Position numbers and translations under genes: made by a program
In this document: piece after piece, positions 12,401 through 21,445 of the stretch
How positions within the stretch are numbered: position 1 is the stretch's first letter
How the letters are laid out: every line of letters starts with the position of its first letter
The notes under the pieces: generated by a model
Database searches by the model: none
Seen by the model: the letters and a program-made list of their open reading frames with translations, nothing else
What the model was told of the DNA's origin: nothing
DNA from: Biomphalaria glabrata
Taxonomy: Eukaryota > Mollusca > Gastropoda > Planorbidae
NCBI RefSeq assembly: GCF_947242115.1
Contig: NC_074728.1
Coordinates: 13,872,042 to 13,936,041 of the forward strand
Direction of reading: 5' to 3'
Length of the DNA stretch: 64,000 nucleotides

Positions 12401-15400
12401 GATACAGCTGTGTTTAATGATCACAGTGTTGTTGAACTGACTGCTGATGAGGAGTCTGTGAACCAGACATTAAAGGTAGATTATGATGACAGTGAGGCTG
12501 GCAATGTCACAATTAAAGCAGAAAACACTAGTGAACTAAATAGTGATGTGCATTTTTTTATTGATGAGGATGAAGACCCTGACTATGATGAAGTGTATGA
12601 TGGGAACATTTCATTAGAAGAGGAAGAAAGGCTATTGGCAGAAAATGTTCACCTGATAATGTCTGAGATTCAGACTACAAAAATGAGTGGAAGCACAGTG
12701 GATGAAGATCTGTTTATTGAGAATGAAACTATATCCCTGGTATCTAATGACTATGCCTCAGACACAAACTCTGAGATCTCCACCACTTGGTCAGACAAAA
12801 ATTCTGACTTTTCCTCTGCCACACTAGCTGAGAACAAAAGCCATGGGTCATCAAAAAGTGGCCCAAAGATAGTTAAGCCAGGAATGAACTTGGCTCATGT
12901 CCAGAGGTTGCCACAAGAAGACTGTGCAGAGGATGCTAAAGGAATACGAGGAAGAAGGAAGCCCCTGTACCCAGGTAAATCAAACAATGCCAAAGTAAAA
13001 CCTGGCTCTGTTTCACAAAACACTAAAATTGTTCTGCCACAGAAAAGCGCCAGTGTTCAAGCCAATAAAAAGACACCACCTAAGCAACCAGTGGTTGCTC
13101 AGGTGTCTCCAAGAACTAGGCAGCCAGGGCAGAATTCTCAGATTAACAATAGTAACCCCAAAAAGGAACTGCAGAAGAAAACCAGTCCAAGGTCAAGGTC
13201 TGCTGGTCCTGCCCCTGGAAAGGTCACCATAAATGGTAAACAATCTAACCCAAGGGCAGCTCAAGGCAACTCTCCAGCTGGTCGTTCCAGCATGACTAAA
13301 CCAGTTGTAACTAAGAGCTCCAGTTCCCCTCCATCAAGCACAGCTACAAAAAATACCAATGTTGTGAAGCCCACAACGCCTCCTACCAAGCTGCTTGTGA
13401 ACACTGGAGGTGGCTCTTTTTCTAACACTGTCAATCAGACACTGAGCTCCGAAAATAAAGAAAATAAACAGAGAACAGAGTCCTTGAATATTACATCAGG
13501 TGACTCAGGAAATAGACTGTCCAACGGCCTGACTAGTGATTCTTGGAACAAAACATTCAACTCTTCTGACTATATAGAAGAAAATGCGCAAGATAAACCG
13601 GTTCAGATGAATTGTAAAGAAGCTCCTGCTGTAAAATGTGCCTTAAAAACACCCAACAAATCCCCAAGTTCTATACCAACTATTGCCAAAGCATCTGTCA
13701 GCTGTAATAATGGTCTGAACCAATCCAAATTACCTACTTTAAGCCAAGGAAATAAAGCATTGGCTAATGTGTCCCCAAACCAAACAAATAAAATAGCAGC
13801 AACCAGTGCTTCAAGATCAGTCAGTGGGAATTCTCTAAGCCAAACTGCTAGTGAAAAGAAATCAGCAATTACCAAAAATAGTAGTAGCCCTGCCAATGTT
13901 GGCACTGTTAAAGGGTTTGCTAGAAGTTTGAGCAATGATACGAAAGCCACCATTGTTAATAGATCCAGTGATAGTTTGAAAGCACCTAATCGACCTTTGA
14001 CCCCAGTTAGTTCTGGTAACAGTCGCAGATCTTCCCATTCATCTACATCTGGTATTCCTACAAAAGCTTTAGATGGATCAAACTCATCACTTAATACAGA
14101 ATGCAATAAACGAACACCGCCTGGTGTTTCCAACAAGAAACAAGTGCCTAGCAAGATAGCAACATTGTGGAAAAGAGACGGCAGCCTTGAAAGATCACCT
14201 TCAAGAGAAAGCCCTTCATCTTCTGCATCATCTTTGTCCAAACTTCCAGTGTCTACATCTCCTAGTAGCACCAAACCTAGCAGTCTTCCACCCTCTGGGT
14301 TTAAGGCAAAGGCAGCAACTCTACCAGCATCCTCCAGCCTTACAGTATCCAAGTCTTCTTCTGATGGCCTCTGTAAAAGTGCAACTTATGAAAAGATTGC
14401 TTCTGATGTGAAGGTAGCTAAAAGTAGTAAGCTGAGTCCTAAACCAAGCCAGCCCAGTGTCAAGAAAGCTGCTGATGTCTCCAAGTTGACCAAACAGAAA
14501 CAAACAAGCTATGAATCTCCAGAGAGTGGTGTGAGGAGGGGGGAAGTGTTTGAGCTGTATGATGACCATGAGGATGACCAAAACCTGTATGACACAAATG
14601 ACAGTCTAGAGAGCAATGTCTTTGATGACTCCATGCTTAATCATCAAACAACCAATGACCACTCAGAGTCAGCTGACTCTCTTGATCAAAGTTGTGACTC
14701 TAGCACTCATATAGACTCCAGCACATTCAGAAAGAAAAGGAGAGACCCAAGTATCTCTAACTTGGAGTTACCCAATGCTGACGAGACTTGCAAGTCAATG
14801 TGTTCTTTTAATGATTCCATAGGATTTAACCAGAGCCTTGGGTTCAAACAGAAAACTTCAGTGACTGACAGCAGTTTCATCAGTGACATGAGTATGAGTG
14901 ACACAACAACATCCAAAAATGACAAGAAAAACAAACAGGAGGAGAAAGGAAAAACTAAGTCCAAAGTAGCTCAAGGACTCAAACGACTTTTCAGTTCCAG
15001 CAGACACAAGGATAAGGAATCCAAGAAGAACAATGAACTTCCTAAGTCTAAATCTGCTGATAAAGAACTAAGCAAGGGTAAAAAATGTAGCCACAAAGAA
15101 AAGAAAAATCACAAAGATAAAAAGGACTATGATTTTTTTAGTGCTAACATTAAGATTGAACCCTCAACAATGTGTGATATGGATGATAAATTGATCTGTC
15201 ACCAAGGGACATCAACTTCCATTACACCAAAACCAGGACAATTACGTACTGAACACAAAGTAAGCCCATCTGCCATTGTGGCCCCTTTTAATTATAATCC
15301 TCCATCCACTTTGCCAAATGGTAATGCCAGTGGCTTGGTAGCAGAGATTCTCTCCTCCATGCCAGTGTCAACCAGCCAGCAGTGTTCTGATGACCACCTG

Positions 15401-15565
15401 GGTGAGAACAGGGACAGTGATAGTCTGTCCTCTAATCCTGGAAAACACTTGACAAAAACAGAAATGTTGTTGGCAAGAAGACGACAGAGAAATCTTTCAA
15501 CAGGTAAAGATGACAGCAAGAGTGATGCAGAACTATTGGCAGCTTGTATGGTGACTACAGTCTAG
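157..15565 (+). CDS. APC: APC (adenomatous polyposis coli) homologue, 3' eight exons
   Basis: Spliced exons 157-405, 714-879, 2554-2767, 3690-6186, 6745-6825, 8357-8499, 8847-9020 and 9224-15565 join in phase to give about 3,288 residues. APC is the Wnt-pathway scaffold that, with axin, GSK3 and CK1, drives beta-catenin destruction; it also binds microtubule-associated proteins. Seen in order: the second half of the armadillo domain (blocks such as KLSFDE, LTNLTFGD, VLRNLSWRAD, SNACGTLWNLSAR match vertebrate APC), 15-aa repeats (QPVNYSLKY, QPTDFSLRY, QPINYSIRY), 20-aa repeats (TPVCFSRVSSLSSL and kin), SAMP-type motifs, a conserved GIRGRRKPLYPGK block, a Lys-rich basic region, APFNYNP near the end, and C-terminal VTTV. 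Human APC has one giant last exon; here the equivalent is split into five. The part in the window already exceeds full-length human APC (2,843 aa). N-terminal oligomerisation exons are outside the window. Confidence 0.97.
714..879 (+). CDS. APC: APC exon b (armadillo repeats)
   Basis: The acceptor ctag ends at 713 and the donor gtaag starts at 880. The exon enters in phase 1 and leaves in phase 2. It encodes ALMKLSFDEDYRHAI and GGLQAIAELLEIE, conserved in APC armadillo domains. Confidence 0.95.
1378..2268. mobile_element. TTAA-flanked inverted-repeat DNA element (Kolobok- or piggyBac-like MITE)
   Basis: The ends agggaaactcctatggttttt (1382) and its inverted partner ...aaccatcggagtttccct (2264) form terminal inverted repeats of about 20-25 bases. 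Both are immediately bordered by TTAA (1378-1381 and 2265-2268), the duplicated target expected for Kolobok and piggyBac transposases. The 883-base interior has no long reading frame, so it is non-autonomous. It lies in the APC intron between exons b and c. Confidence 0.65.
2554..2767 (+). CDS. APC: APC exon c (armadillo repeats)
   Basis: The acceptor tttag ends at 2553 and the donor gtattc starts at 2768. The exon enters in phase 2 and ends in phase 0 after TLRE. It encodes TVRRYACMTLTNLTFGDG and ASVLRNLSWRAD. The residues around ALLCSMKGAMEALV are the APC armadillo groove. Confidence 0.95.
3122..3572 (-). mobile_element. LINE 3' end (C-terminus of endonuclease/reverse-transcriptase ORF)
   Basis: Read on the minus strand it begins LDSKIKLMRSLVMATSLYACKSW, then LTSELKRRI, MRKFKT, and an RKK..DNVKEW segment. 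This is the usual C-terminal order of invertebrate RTE/CR1-like LINE ORF2 proteins (known from family memory). It carries frameshifts and stops and is inactive. It lies in the APC intron between exons c and d, antisense to the gene. It is homologous to the right flank of the 54-bp array at 59.3-61.3 kb. Confidence 0.75.
3690..6186 (+). CDS. APC: APC exon d (end of armadillo domain, 15-aa repeats, first 20-aa-like repeat)
   Basis: The acceptor tttcag ends at 3689 and the donor gtaaga starts at 6187 (phase 1). The first ~500 bases finish the armadillo domain (SALWNLSSHC, GTLWNLSARC, SAALRNLV). Three 15-aa beta-catenin-binding repeats follow near 5052-5094, 5632-5670 and 5704-5740. Near 5865-5930 is a 20-aa-repeat relative, FCTEGTPYLSTATSLTDL, which lacks the usual CFSR core. 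The section between is low-complexity, rich in Asn, Ser and His. Confidence 0.95.
6512..6590 (+). mobile_element. tRNA-like SINE head fragment
   Basis: agcacttggctggctctgtg followed about 45 bases later by ttaaattcaagtc resembles tRNA box A and box B spacing. It is similar to the antisense tRNA-like module of the repeat family at 25.5 kb. Short and degenerate; in the APC intron after exon d. Confidence 0.4.
6745..6825 (+). CDS. APC: APC small exon e (linker)
   Basis: An 81-base exon, phase 1 to phase 1, ending before gtaatt. It encodes a Ser/Asp/Gln-rich linker (MSSKASSQMSDIQTD). Two acceptors in the same frame are possible, starting at 6745 or 6763; the later one has the better pyrimidine stretch. 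Length and phase allow skipping without a frame change. The call rests on phase closure with both neighbours, not on homology. Confidence 0.65.
7193..7370 (-). mobile_element. tRNA-derived SINE (family B), diverged copy
   Basis: It shares catgtggccagcacaac...ccccaactaatgtcagg...cccattagag with copies at 41.1, 47.4 and 58.9 kb. The tRNA-like head lies at the right end on the minus strand (gagtggctcagtgttaaagc). It lies in the APC intron between exons e and f. Confidence 0.7.
8357..8499 (+). CDS. APC: APC exon f (20-aa repeat)
   Basis: The acceptor tgtag ends at 8356 and the donor gtaagg starts at 8500. It encodes a textbook APC 20-aa beta-catenin-binding repeat, YCEEGTPVCFSRVSSLSSL, with the Ser cluster that CK1 and GSK3 phosphorylate in vertebrate APC. 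Phase 1 in, phase 0 out. Confidence 0.92.
8847..9020 (+). CDS. APC: APC exon g (linker)
   Basis: A 174-base exon of exactly 58 codons, phase 0 to 0, acceptor ctag, donor gtgaat. It encodes an Ala/Glu/Lys-rich linker with a basic patch (GSKLRRTSSDQ) and ends TVTFDENHQ just before the next 20-aa repeat. It could be skipped without a frame change. Confidence 0.85.
9224..15565 (+). CDS. APC: APC giant terminal exon (20-aa repeats, SAMP motifs, basic region, PDZ ligand)
   Basis: Acceptor ttcag, stop at 15563-15565. It opens with VEETPLMFSRSSSPESLSSF, the counterpart of vertebrate 20-aa repeat 2. Two degenerate 15-aa repeats (KPINFAIRN, QPVNFSAYS) lie at 9550-9660. Further 20-aa repeats lie near 10640-10710, 11281-11345 and 11527-11590, with a degenerate one near 11030-11090 that lacks the TPxxFS core. 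SAMP-type motifs are ISSGMP (~10083-10130), IESARP (~10817-10858, degenerate) and INSVMP (~11734-11778). Later come an acidic stretch near 12560-12640, a Ser/Lys/Pro-rich region, RKKRRDP (possible nuclear signal) and a Lys-rich block at 14910-15130. The C-terminal VTTV fits a class I PDZ ligand, like vertebrate VTSV. Confidence 0.96.
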   Translation, partial: VEETPLMFSRSSSPESLSSFDTQSVHSSVISEYSRRASEVVSPSDIPDSPSESMPSSPRRTHSPTRRFKDFGLGPKSLAAAKQILDFSKPVNLFKPEPYLNFTSFDEEDKPINFAIRNAEKNLPLLNTFADFEEDQPVNFSAYSQETPPITFSTFQKNIAPPSVFPNNVTNRAKTLPTLVEHANESEVAVSGKLEIPASYLGLNPAPKMFEIPAKEQSIATKTQASTQAQEPNLTKVQETESGAEIVTKMASAPKTATVAVNKPWSPATEQLKQEDRDSSMSEVSEGEEDILAQCISSGMPTPSASSSARKMRRATVENNVRKKSAIPTKASAIPKLSTPSAEHSKVITPTQQSSTPTSSKLLRSGVNPKNAKIPLKSEPAKTPIKTPTFKLSTDAATSAIASGSSTANFMVPSTAHTAASVKSSVSKNLTPALNRAAQLMSPKKAATKNVCDSFLPHTQNLNQYVDTHEDCIRSYATEGTPLNFSAATSLSDLSVLTQSSSPSPKKSSSSSNKSVPDDAKSDNSSVCEESDELLLSQAIESARPKSKSGRKSGEEGTNEGRKYHSSEVSDIARDSKMSAFVPRTSNVGVVGLFHDFIPTDTVKVFHHEGSSKNSTLTLSDITIDSVEGSASVSSKSKYVKQTATQKYTPQLTSVSQNGTKYSAKPNVQGYPNYNMAFSPTSSDVLHVYQDEGTPVTFSRNDSLSSLGGEDDGRGTASGLSASPHKDRNRSNERDESDSSSSIPKERHVIGQSSEDSSVAGDKVDRPIKFVVEDTPVCFSRNSSLSSITSLDKPEQPYVPATNQNSSTGIKMKLEMKQNEFNDSLNDELADCDPTPSEQALLEQCINSVMPKSRHSRGEDKTKRHSRGKFFVPKAGGNIVMNGGLTKSASLEMTTGLSNGYHSGSDNGSQGSLSHDQSSYENLMTRSCSDTTELDLDLQATPSSRQSRYCNWRRQRHHSQGENTNVRSHFRSHSQDNDNYLKAQKEISNKLAKANCHTAQHMYQGSLESFQYVLHDRQLGSQTNPMKTSKEISDFAAKVREISNDNMGGLLALRDDVDIDTAVFNDHSVVELTADEESVNQTLKVDYDDSEAGNVTIKAENTSELNSDVHFFIDEDEDPDYDEVYDGNISLEEEERLLAENVHLIMSEIQTTKMSGSTVDEDLFIENETISLVSNDYASDTNSEISTTWSDKNSDFSSATLAENKSHGSSKSGPKIVKPGMNLAHVQRLPQEDCAEDAKGIRGRRKPLYPGKSNNAKVKPGSVSQNTKIVLPQKSASVQANKKTPPKQPVVAQVSPRTRQPGQNSQINNSNPKKELQKKTSPRSRSAGPAPGKVTINGKQSNPRAAQGNSPAGRSSMTKPVVTKSSSSPPSSTATKNTNVVKPTTPPTKLLVNTGGGSFSNTVNQTLSSENKENKQRTESLNITSGDSGNRLSNGLTSDSWNKTFNSSDYIEENAQDKPVQMNCKEAPAVKCALKTPNKSPSSIPTIAKASVSCNNGLNQSKLPTLSQGNKALANVSPNQTNKIAATSASRSVSGNSLSQTASEKKSAITKNSSSPANVGTVKGFARSLSNDTKATIVNRSSDSLKAPNRPLTPVSSGNSRRSSHSSTSGIPTKALDGSNSSLNTECNKRTPPGVSNKKQVPSKIATLWKRDGSLERSPSRESPSSSASSLSKLPVSTSPSSTKPSSLPPSGFKAKAATLPASSSLTVSKSSSDGLCKSATYEKIASDVKVAKSSKLSPKPSQPSVKKAADVSKLTKQKQTSYESPESGVRRGEVFELYDDHEDDQNLYDTNDSLESNVFDDSMLNHQTTNDHSESADSLDQSCDSSTHIDSSTFRKKRRDPSISNLELPNADETCKSMCSFNDSIGFNQSLGFKQKTSVTDSSFISDMSMSDTTTSKNDKKNKQEEKGKTKSKVAQGLKRLFSSSRHKDKESKKNNELPKSKSADKELSKGKKCSHKEKKNHKDKKDYDFFSANIKIEPSTMCDMDDKLICHQGTSTSITPKPGQLRTEHKVSPSAIVAPFNYNPPSTLPNGNASGLVAEILSSMPVSTSQQCSDDHLGENRDSDSLSSNPGKHLTKTEMLLARRRQRNLSTGKDDSKSDAELLAACMVTTV

Positions 15566-18225
15566 ACCTGTCATATGCACATTGAATCCACTAAGAATAG
15601 AATGAATCTATTAACATGAAAACATTTATCTTTGTAGTGGTATTTCATTTGTGGATAGCTGGCATTAGGTCACAATCTATTTATTGAATGACATTTCTTC
15701 ATATAAGCTCATCAGTTCACATAGAGTAACACAAATCTTTTTTTTTTATTTGTAAATTTTTATCTCCTGTTTGGATTTAGATTTGTCTCAATGTTTGATT
15801 TTGTTATGAACAAAAATGTCAAGCCAAAAAAAAAATGTTGGACCTAGAAATAGTTGGCACACTGGTCAAATTCTTTTTGAAAGGAAAGAATTCTCACTTT
15901 CTTTCGACTCCATAATGTGGGGAGTAGAAAAACATAGATTTTTCTGTTTGTATTTATATTGCCATTAGTTTTAAACTGGTGGGATTTAAGTGGTGTTTCT
16001 ACTCCCTACAGGCCAGTGTTTGCACTATTTCAAAGTTCAGCATAAGTTATACTTTTTTTTTGGTTACTGTTGACTGGGAAGTGACCCAACTAGAAAGATA
16101 TGCATGTTGCAGCTGAACATTTTATTTTGTATCATAAGCTGTATTTCAAAATTGACTTTGTATGTTGTTGACTAGGTCATTTTTGTAAACTGGTCATCCT
16201 GTGTACTTGTCCATTCATACAAAGGTAGCTAGTCTAATATTAGCCATAGCATTTAGTGCCTGCTGTGTGGTGCTGCTGCTGTATTAACACCCTTGTCTAC
16301 TCTACACCTCCCCTCCCCCATTTGACTGACTCAGTTCTGAGTTAATGACAAACTTTTGTAAGTGTGCTAAACTTTCCATTGCCATCCTCCTAATAACATC
16401 TTCGCCACCCTAAGGGTTAGATCATTTCATATGTGAGTATTGAATAGTGTACTATGTATATATGTCTTGAATATCCCTTATGTCCTGTGACCAATCTGTT
16501 GGAGTCATGATCAGTTTCATAGATCCCACAACTGAGGTTAGCATCACTCACCATCTATGCATTTATTGAAAACAACTGTTGATTTGATAGGCTGACTGTG
16601 CATGTGGCATTGGTATGCAATGTGACACATCTATGTAAATGTCAGTTTCTCTTAGTTTTTAGGTTTTTGTGAAGTGTTTGCTTTTATTTGTTCATATTTT
16701 CACAAAGTTATTGACACATCTATGCTGATGTCATGAGTCTAGCAATGAGTTTATGTTTTGTGTACAGTATTTTACCTATTGCAATATTTTGCTTTCTAAG
16801 GCACTGCTGTACAAACTTCATTATGTATTTTTGGTTGTAACTTACACATTGTCTCCCTTTGAAACAATTTTGTTAGCTATTGTCATTAATGGGTAGGTTG
16901 TGTTTTTATTTTGTACTGAAGTTCTGCAGACATAGATAAATAGGCCAGGCCTATATTCTTTTGAGAGTTCTGTCTACACATTTAATTCATTTTTTAATAT
17001 TTCTTTTTCATTTATTTTTTATTGCAAGCATATGTTAAAAAGCACAAAAAGTGAAAATAATTTCCATTATTCCTAGAATCCAAACCTAGAGCTTATTGTG
17101 TGCCAACAATGATTTGTGTAGTCCACAGAGTTCTATTCTGAATTTCATCATTTGAAAGCAATGGATCAAATCATTAAGATATGGATCAAATCTTTTATTT
17201 TCTTGTTTCTTAACACAATTTACACAAACAAAAACTTTATCTTTTTGATTATTTTTTATTTTAAAATATACACAAAATGTAAATAATTTTTAAAAAATAA
17301 ATTGTCAAAATGTCCAATTTGATTTGAATATATTTATTCTAATATATTAAATATATATACAAATATTGTTTTTATAGAAAAGATGAAAGCTATTTATGAA
17401 TTTGTTATTTGGCTTTTGATGCACATTTAATGGTTAGGGATCTGATTTGATAAATGCTAGCAGTCTATAATAATGTGTCCTATGTTTTTTTTTAAATCTA
17501 GGTTGTGCTATTTATCTCCCGGTATTTTTGTTCTTGTGTGCTTGAAGTTCAATAGAGTTGATTTTGTATGGGCCTAGGTGAGAGTTACCCATTTTTATGT
17601 CATAGAACGACATGTCCTAATCACCCAAAAGTCAGTGACAAGTTCCATTTCCATGCCTAGGATAATGTTTCCTTTTTATAAAGTCAGTGACAAGTTCCAT
17701 TTCCTAAGTGTCAAAATGATTGCAAGGTTCAAGTTAGGTATTGATAATGTTGAATAAATACTTAAAAAGAGAATCACTCTCAACCTTAGCTTTATGTACA
17801 TACATGTGTACTCAAGGAATAAGTTGATTATTTTGTGCCGAACTTAGTTACCTAACACCATCATGTTCAACTAGTTATCTTTGGATCTTGTAGGAAAATA
17901 CATCAACTTTGTATGCTTGCTTCTATGCCTGTACTATGACGCTAGTCTTTTTGTATTGAACTTGTGTCTAGTAGACCTGCTTTCCTTGTGTACTTTGGGT
18001 TTGTACCTCTAGTTTTGGTTTAAAAGTGCAATAACAATTTCTACTTAATGGAATCTACTCTTCAACAACCAGCCCTGACATTGCTTCGCATTAATCCTGC
18101 AGCCCTAATGTTTGTAGCTAAGAGTTATGTCTCTTTGTACAAATCATTTGTGTACGTTGTTTTCTATGTTTGTTTGTACTGTACAGATTGTCTCATGAAA
18201 TAAAACACTTTATTAACAAACGCTT
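15566..18225 (+). other. APC: APC 3' untranslated region
   Basis: About 2.65 kb of non-coding AT-rich sequence from the stop to the last polyadenylation signal. Additional AATAAA hexamers at 17296 and 17753 could give shorter messages. A 25-base direct repeat (aaagtcagtgacaagttcca...) occurs twice near 17630 and 17680. Confidence 0.75.
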
Positions 18226-18250
18226 GTCATTGTGTGTGTGTGTGTGTGTC
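18199..18250 (+). terminator. APC: APC distal poly(A) signal and GT-rich downstream element
   Basis: AATAAA at 18199-18204 is followed about 25 bases later by ttgtcattgtgtgtgtgtg, the classic GU-rich element for cleavage and polyadenylation. Cleavage is expected near 18215-18225. Confidence 0.7.
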
Positions 18251-18943
18251 ACTTGAAGTCTGGTGAACTGATTCGTGTCTTGAACACAATCCATGCAGCA
18301 GAGCAATCAGATGTTGGCCTCCTGATCACTGTAATTTTATAACATGTTATCTCCCTTGTAGCAGGTAAAGATAGAAACAAGTTGTTGTGTGAACACACTG
18401 TGCGAGCTAGTTGTATAGTTAGTCTTATTAAATACAACGGACTGAAACAACGTTGTGATTACTTATATTTTTTTTTTCCATATAAATCTATTATGAACAG
18501 AAAATAAAGATTTAAGAAAAGCAAATCTTCTTGACTACAAGCACAATCCAGACACATCTTGCTTGTTAAATTATGTTCAGTCCTCGTGACAATTTGGTTC
18601 CTTTATTTTGACTTTGTGATGAATTAGAAAGTATCTTGTCAAGCTAAACATATTTCACATTATTTCATGTCACAAGCCATTCATAGCCACACACACACAT
18701 AGAAATGAGATCTTTTTATGCAGCGGTAACTTCAATGCTTGGCTGATTATTGTTTCGTATAGGAATGGCTTAGCCATCACATAGCATTCACTTTTTGTAA
18801 TACAGCGCTAGAGGCAAGCCATAAAACAAAAAATGATTAACTAAGTTTCCATCTGCTAATTATTGATCAGCCTATGTTATGGAATCTGCATTTAAATGAG
18901 GCCTGGATCAATTAAATGTTTGACTGAGGACGTCTTCGTAATT
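18250..18943. other. Intergenic spacer after APC
   Basis: AT-rich sequence with short microsatellites. No exon, transposon protein or tRNA-like motif was recognised. Confidence 0.5.
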
Positions 18944-19343
18944 GTCCTAAGAGTAGAGTCTAAGACTCTGGAGCTCTAGGCCTATGGAAGCTTGTCCTAA
19001 GAGTGGAGTCTAAGACTTTGGAACTCTAGGCCTATGGAAGCTTGTCCTAAGAGTGGAGTCTAAGACTCTGGAACTCTAGGCATATGGAAGCTTGTCCTAA
19101 GAGTGGAGTCTAAGACTTTGGAGCTCTATGCCTATGGAAGCTTGTCCTAAGAGTGGAGTCTAAGACTCTGGAACTCTAGGCCTAAGGAAGCTTGTCCTAT
19201 GAGTGGAGTCTAAGACTCTGGAACTCTAGGCCTAAGGAAGCTTGTCCTAAGAGTGGAGTCTAAGACTCTGGAACTCTAGGCCTAAGGAAGCTTGTCCTAT
19301 GAGTGGAGTCTAAGACTCTGGAACTCTAGGCCTAAGGAAGCTT
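18944..19343. repeat. 50-bp tandem array, 8 copies
   Basis: Eight head-to-tail units, each starting gtcctaagagtggagtctaa and ending ggaagctt, so each junction holds a HindIII site (AAGCTT). The length is exactly 8 x 50 bases. Units differ at a few positions (gagctc/gaactc, cctatgg/cctaagg), with alternating variants. Confidence 0.95.
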
Positions 19344-19867
19344 ACCTCTATCTGCCTGTCTGAACAAAGATCCAAACATTTCCCTATTACCGATGGCTCG
19401 TATGGCAATACGTTTTGTGTGAGAACCAAGGGTCGAGCACATACGACAAACTTCCCCATATTCCTTTGCGTTTTTTTTTTTAAAGGCTCGTAAACCCCCC
19501 TCCCCCCCCCCTCGACTAGTTGTGGATACAAACTTGTAGGATGCACTGAATGCTTAGGATGAAGAGTAATTGGTTTCCCATCAAAGTTTTGAATCGGGGG
19601 TGGGGGGGGGGTGGAAGGCGGTAAAACATTATTTCCTCTTCTTCCCAGCAGCAGGGGCACAGTGTCTCACACCGTGACCTCCGTGTCGAAGGCGCCGCTC
19701 ACACTGAGTAAAGGTTTGTTAGGAATTGTCCCGCCCTGCTCTGGGCAATAGCCATAAAAGGGTTATGTACTTAGTCGGGCGACACATACGCTCAGAGATA
19801 ATATAGCAACCATTTCTTATGGTGATATTCATAAAACAGAAGAAATACTTTTTAAAATACATTACGA
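19344..19867. other. Non-coding spacer with poly-C/G runs
   Basis: Contains long C and G homopolymers at 19495-19512 and 19596-19611. No gene recognised; the minus-strand open frame here is low-complexity. Confidence 0.4.
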
Positions 19868-20345
19868 TGTAACTCTGCCATGTCATTACATTTGTAATAG
19901 ATCTGGACTAACAATAAAAAAGCATTTATAAAAATTAAAAAAAAGGGAACGACCTGAATTCGAACTTGCAGGCTAAAGGCATCTCAGGCTATCGCTGTAA
20001 CCACTCCGCTAGGGTAGAGTCTATGAACATAGAAAGTTGTAGACTTATGTAGTGTTTCTATTTTATGTTTGCGTTCACTTAGCCTGAGACGGCGCGCCTA
20101 ATATAAAGGGGATTAATTCAGCTTATTCAGCCACTTCAGTCAAGTACTATTTCTTTTTCTTGTTTGAGATACCTCTAACAAAGTGATTTATTACCAATTC
20201 AGTTAATTAACTAATTGATTATTTTTTTTATATCGATTCTTGTGTTGTCAGGTAAAAGAAATAATTGTGCAAAATTTCAGTGATATCCGAGATTTGGTAT
20301 CGGAGAAATTACGTGTACAAACTTTTGCACATTATTCATGGGCAT
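19868..20345. mobile_element. Interspersed repeat family A with antisense tRNA-like module
   Basis: The same ~450-base order of blocks recurs at 33.6 and 48.5 kb and in part at 25.3 kb: taatagatctggactaaca, a tRNA-like segment read on the minus strand (tagcggagtggttacagcg as box A, gttcgaattc as box B), a tctatgaacat block, tataaaggggattaattcag, then a tail near gagaaattacgtgtacaaa. In related copies the tail runs into (GACA)n. It is SINE-like, but the tRNA module is internal and opposite to the tail. Confidence 0.65.
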
Positions 20346-21159
20346 ATATACAACATGTATCAATAAAAAAAATTTAACCACTTAGTCAATTAATTATTGA
20401 TAAATGATTATTTTGTTTCATATCGAATAAGTAAATAAATTCTACATTGCTTAGAGTTATAGTTGTAAGTGCGCAGTTCTTTACCTTCGTTGTTTTTTTT
20501 TTTTTATGTTTTTTTTTAATTTGTTTTCACCTTGTTTGTGTGAAGTTGTAAAAAGAAATGTGACCAGAAAGTGACCACTGTAGGGTAAAACAATTGAAAA
20601 GTCTTTCACAGCTTTCAATTTAACCTAATTTTTTTTGGTAGGGGTGAGGATTAACTAAAGGAGTTGTCTTCCCACTTCGTACTGAGTTCTCCTCTTGTTT
20701 AAAGGTCTCTAGCTGTGAAACTGTACAACACTAAGACATTGGGACTTTTGTCATGGGAATAATTGACAAGGTCAGTTTTTTTTTTTTTTTTTGGTTACTT
20801 CCTGGACCTGGTGACCAACACTGCAGGCCTAAGTTAGTGTGTACATAACGATGTAACTGTTATACTATGTGTCTGCTGTTATACCATGTCTGCCGTGATA
20901 CTATCTGCGTGTGTGTGAGTGGTAAAAGTGAAAGATTGTACATGAGGTACAGAGAGAGAAGAGCGTGCTGTGTTTTAGAACACTTGTCTTACACCAGTTC
21001 AACTCAGGTCTAAGCTTTTTACTGAACGGCTTCTTTTTCAATATTTGGATAATAATACAATGTGTTTCAGCTAAATAGCTAGCAGTTAATCATTTTTATA
21101 CTGCTGTCAAGTGTCATATAACACATATCTTTTTTTTTTTGGGCCTTTACATTCTAATA
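20346..21159. other. AT-rich spacer
   Basis: Homopolymer T runs and no recognised gene. Upstream exons of the sushi-domain gene could lie anywhere between about 18.3 and 23.4 kb, but none was convincing. Confidence 0.4.
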
Positions 21160-21445
21160 ATCAAGTCTTTAGTTGTGGACATTTACATTACAATTGTCAA
21201 ATCATTAGTTGTGGACATTTACATTACAATTGTCAAGTCATTAGTTGTGGACATTTACATTACAATAGCCAAGTCATTAGTTGTGGACATTTACATTACA
21301 ATAGTCATATCATTAATAGTGGACATTTCCATTAGAATAATCAAGTAATTATTTGTGAACATTTAGGCCTACATTCTAGGTCATTAGGAGTGGACATTTC
21401 CATTACAATAGTCGTTATTTGTGTGCCTACACATTGGAGCATCCA
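21160..21445. repeat. 36-bp tandem repeat, decaying at its right end
   Basis: About seven or eight copies of a unit containing attagttgtggacatttaca and caatagtcaagtc. Copies become shorter and more diverged after 21340. Confidence 0.85.

Noticed and set aside
13603-14352. 249-codon minus-strand frame
   Set aside because: Antisense shadow of the Ser/Lys-rich part of APC; no homology and composition mirrors the sense codons.
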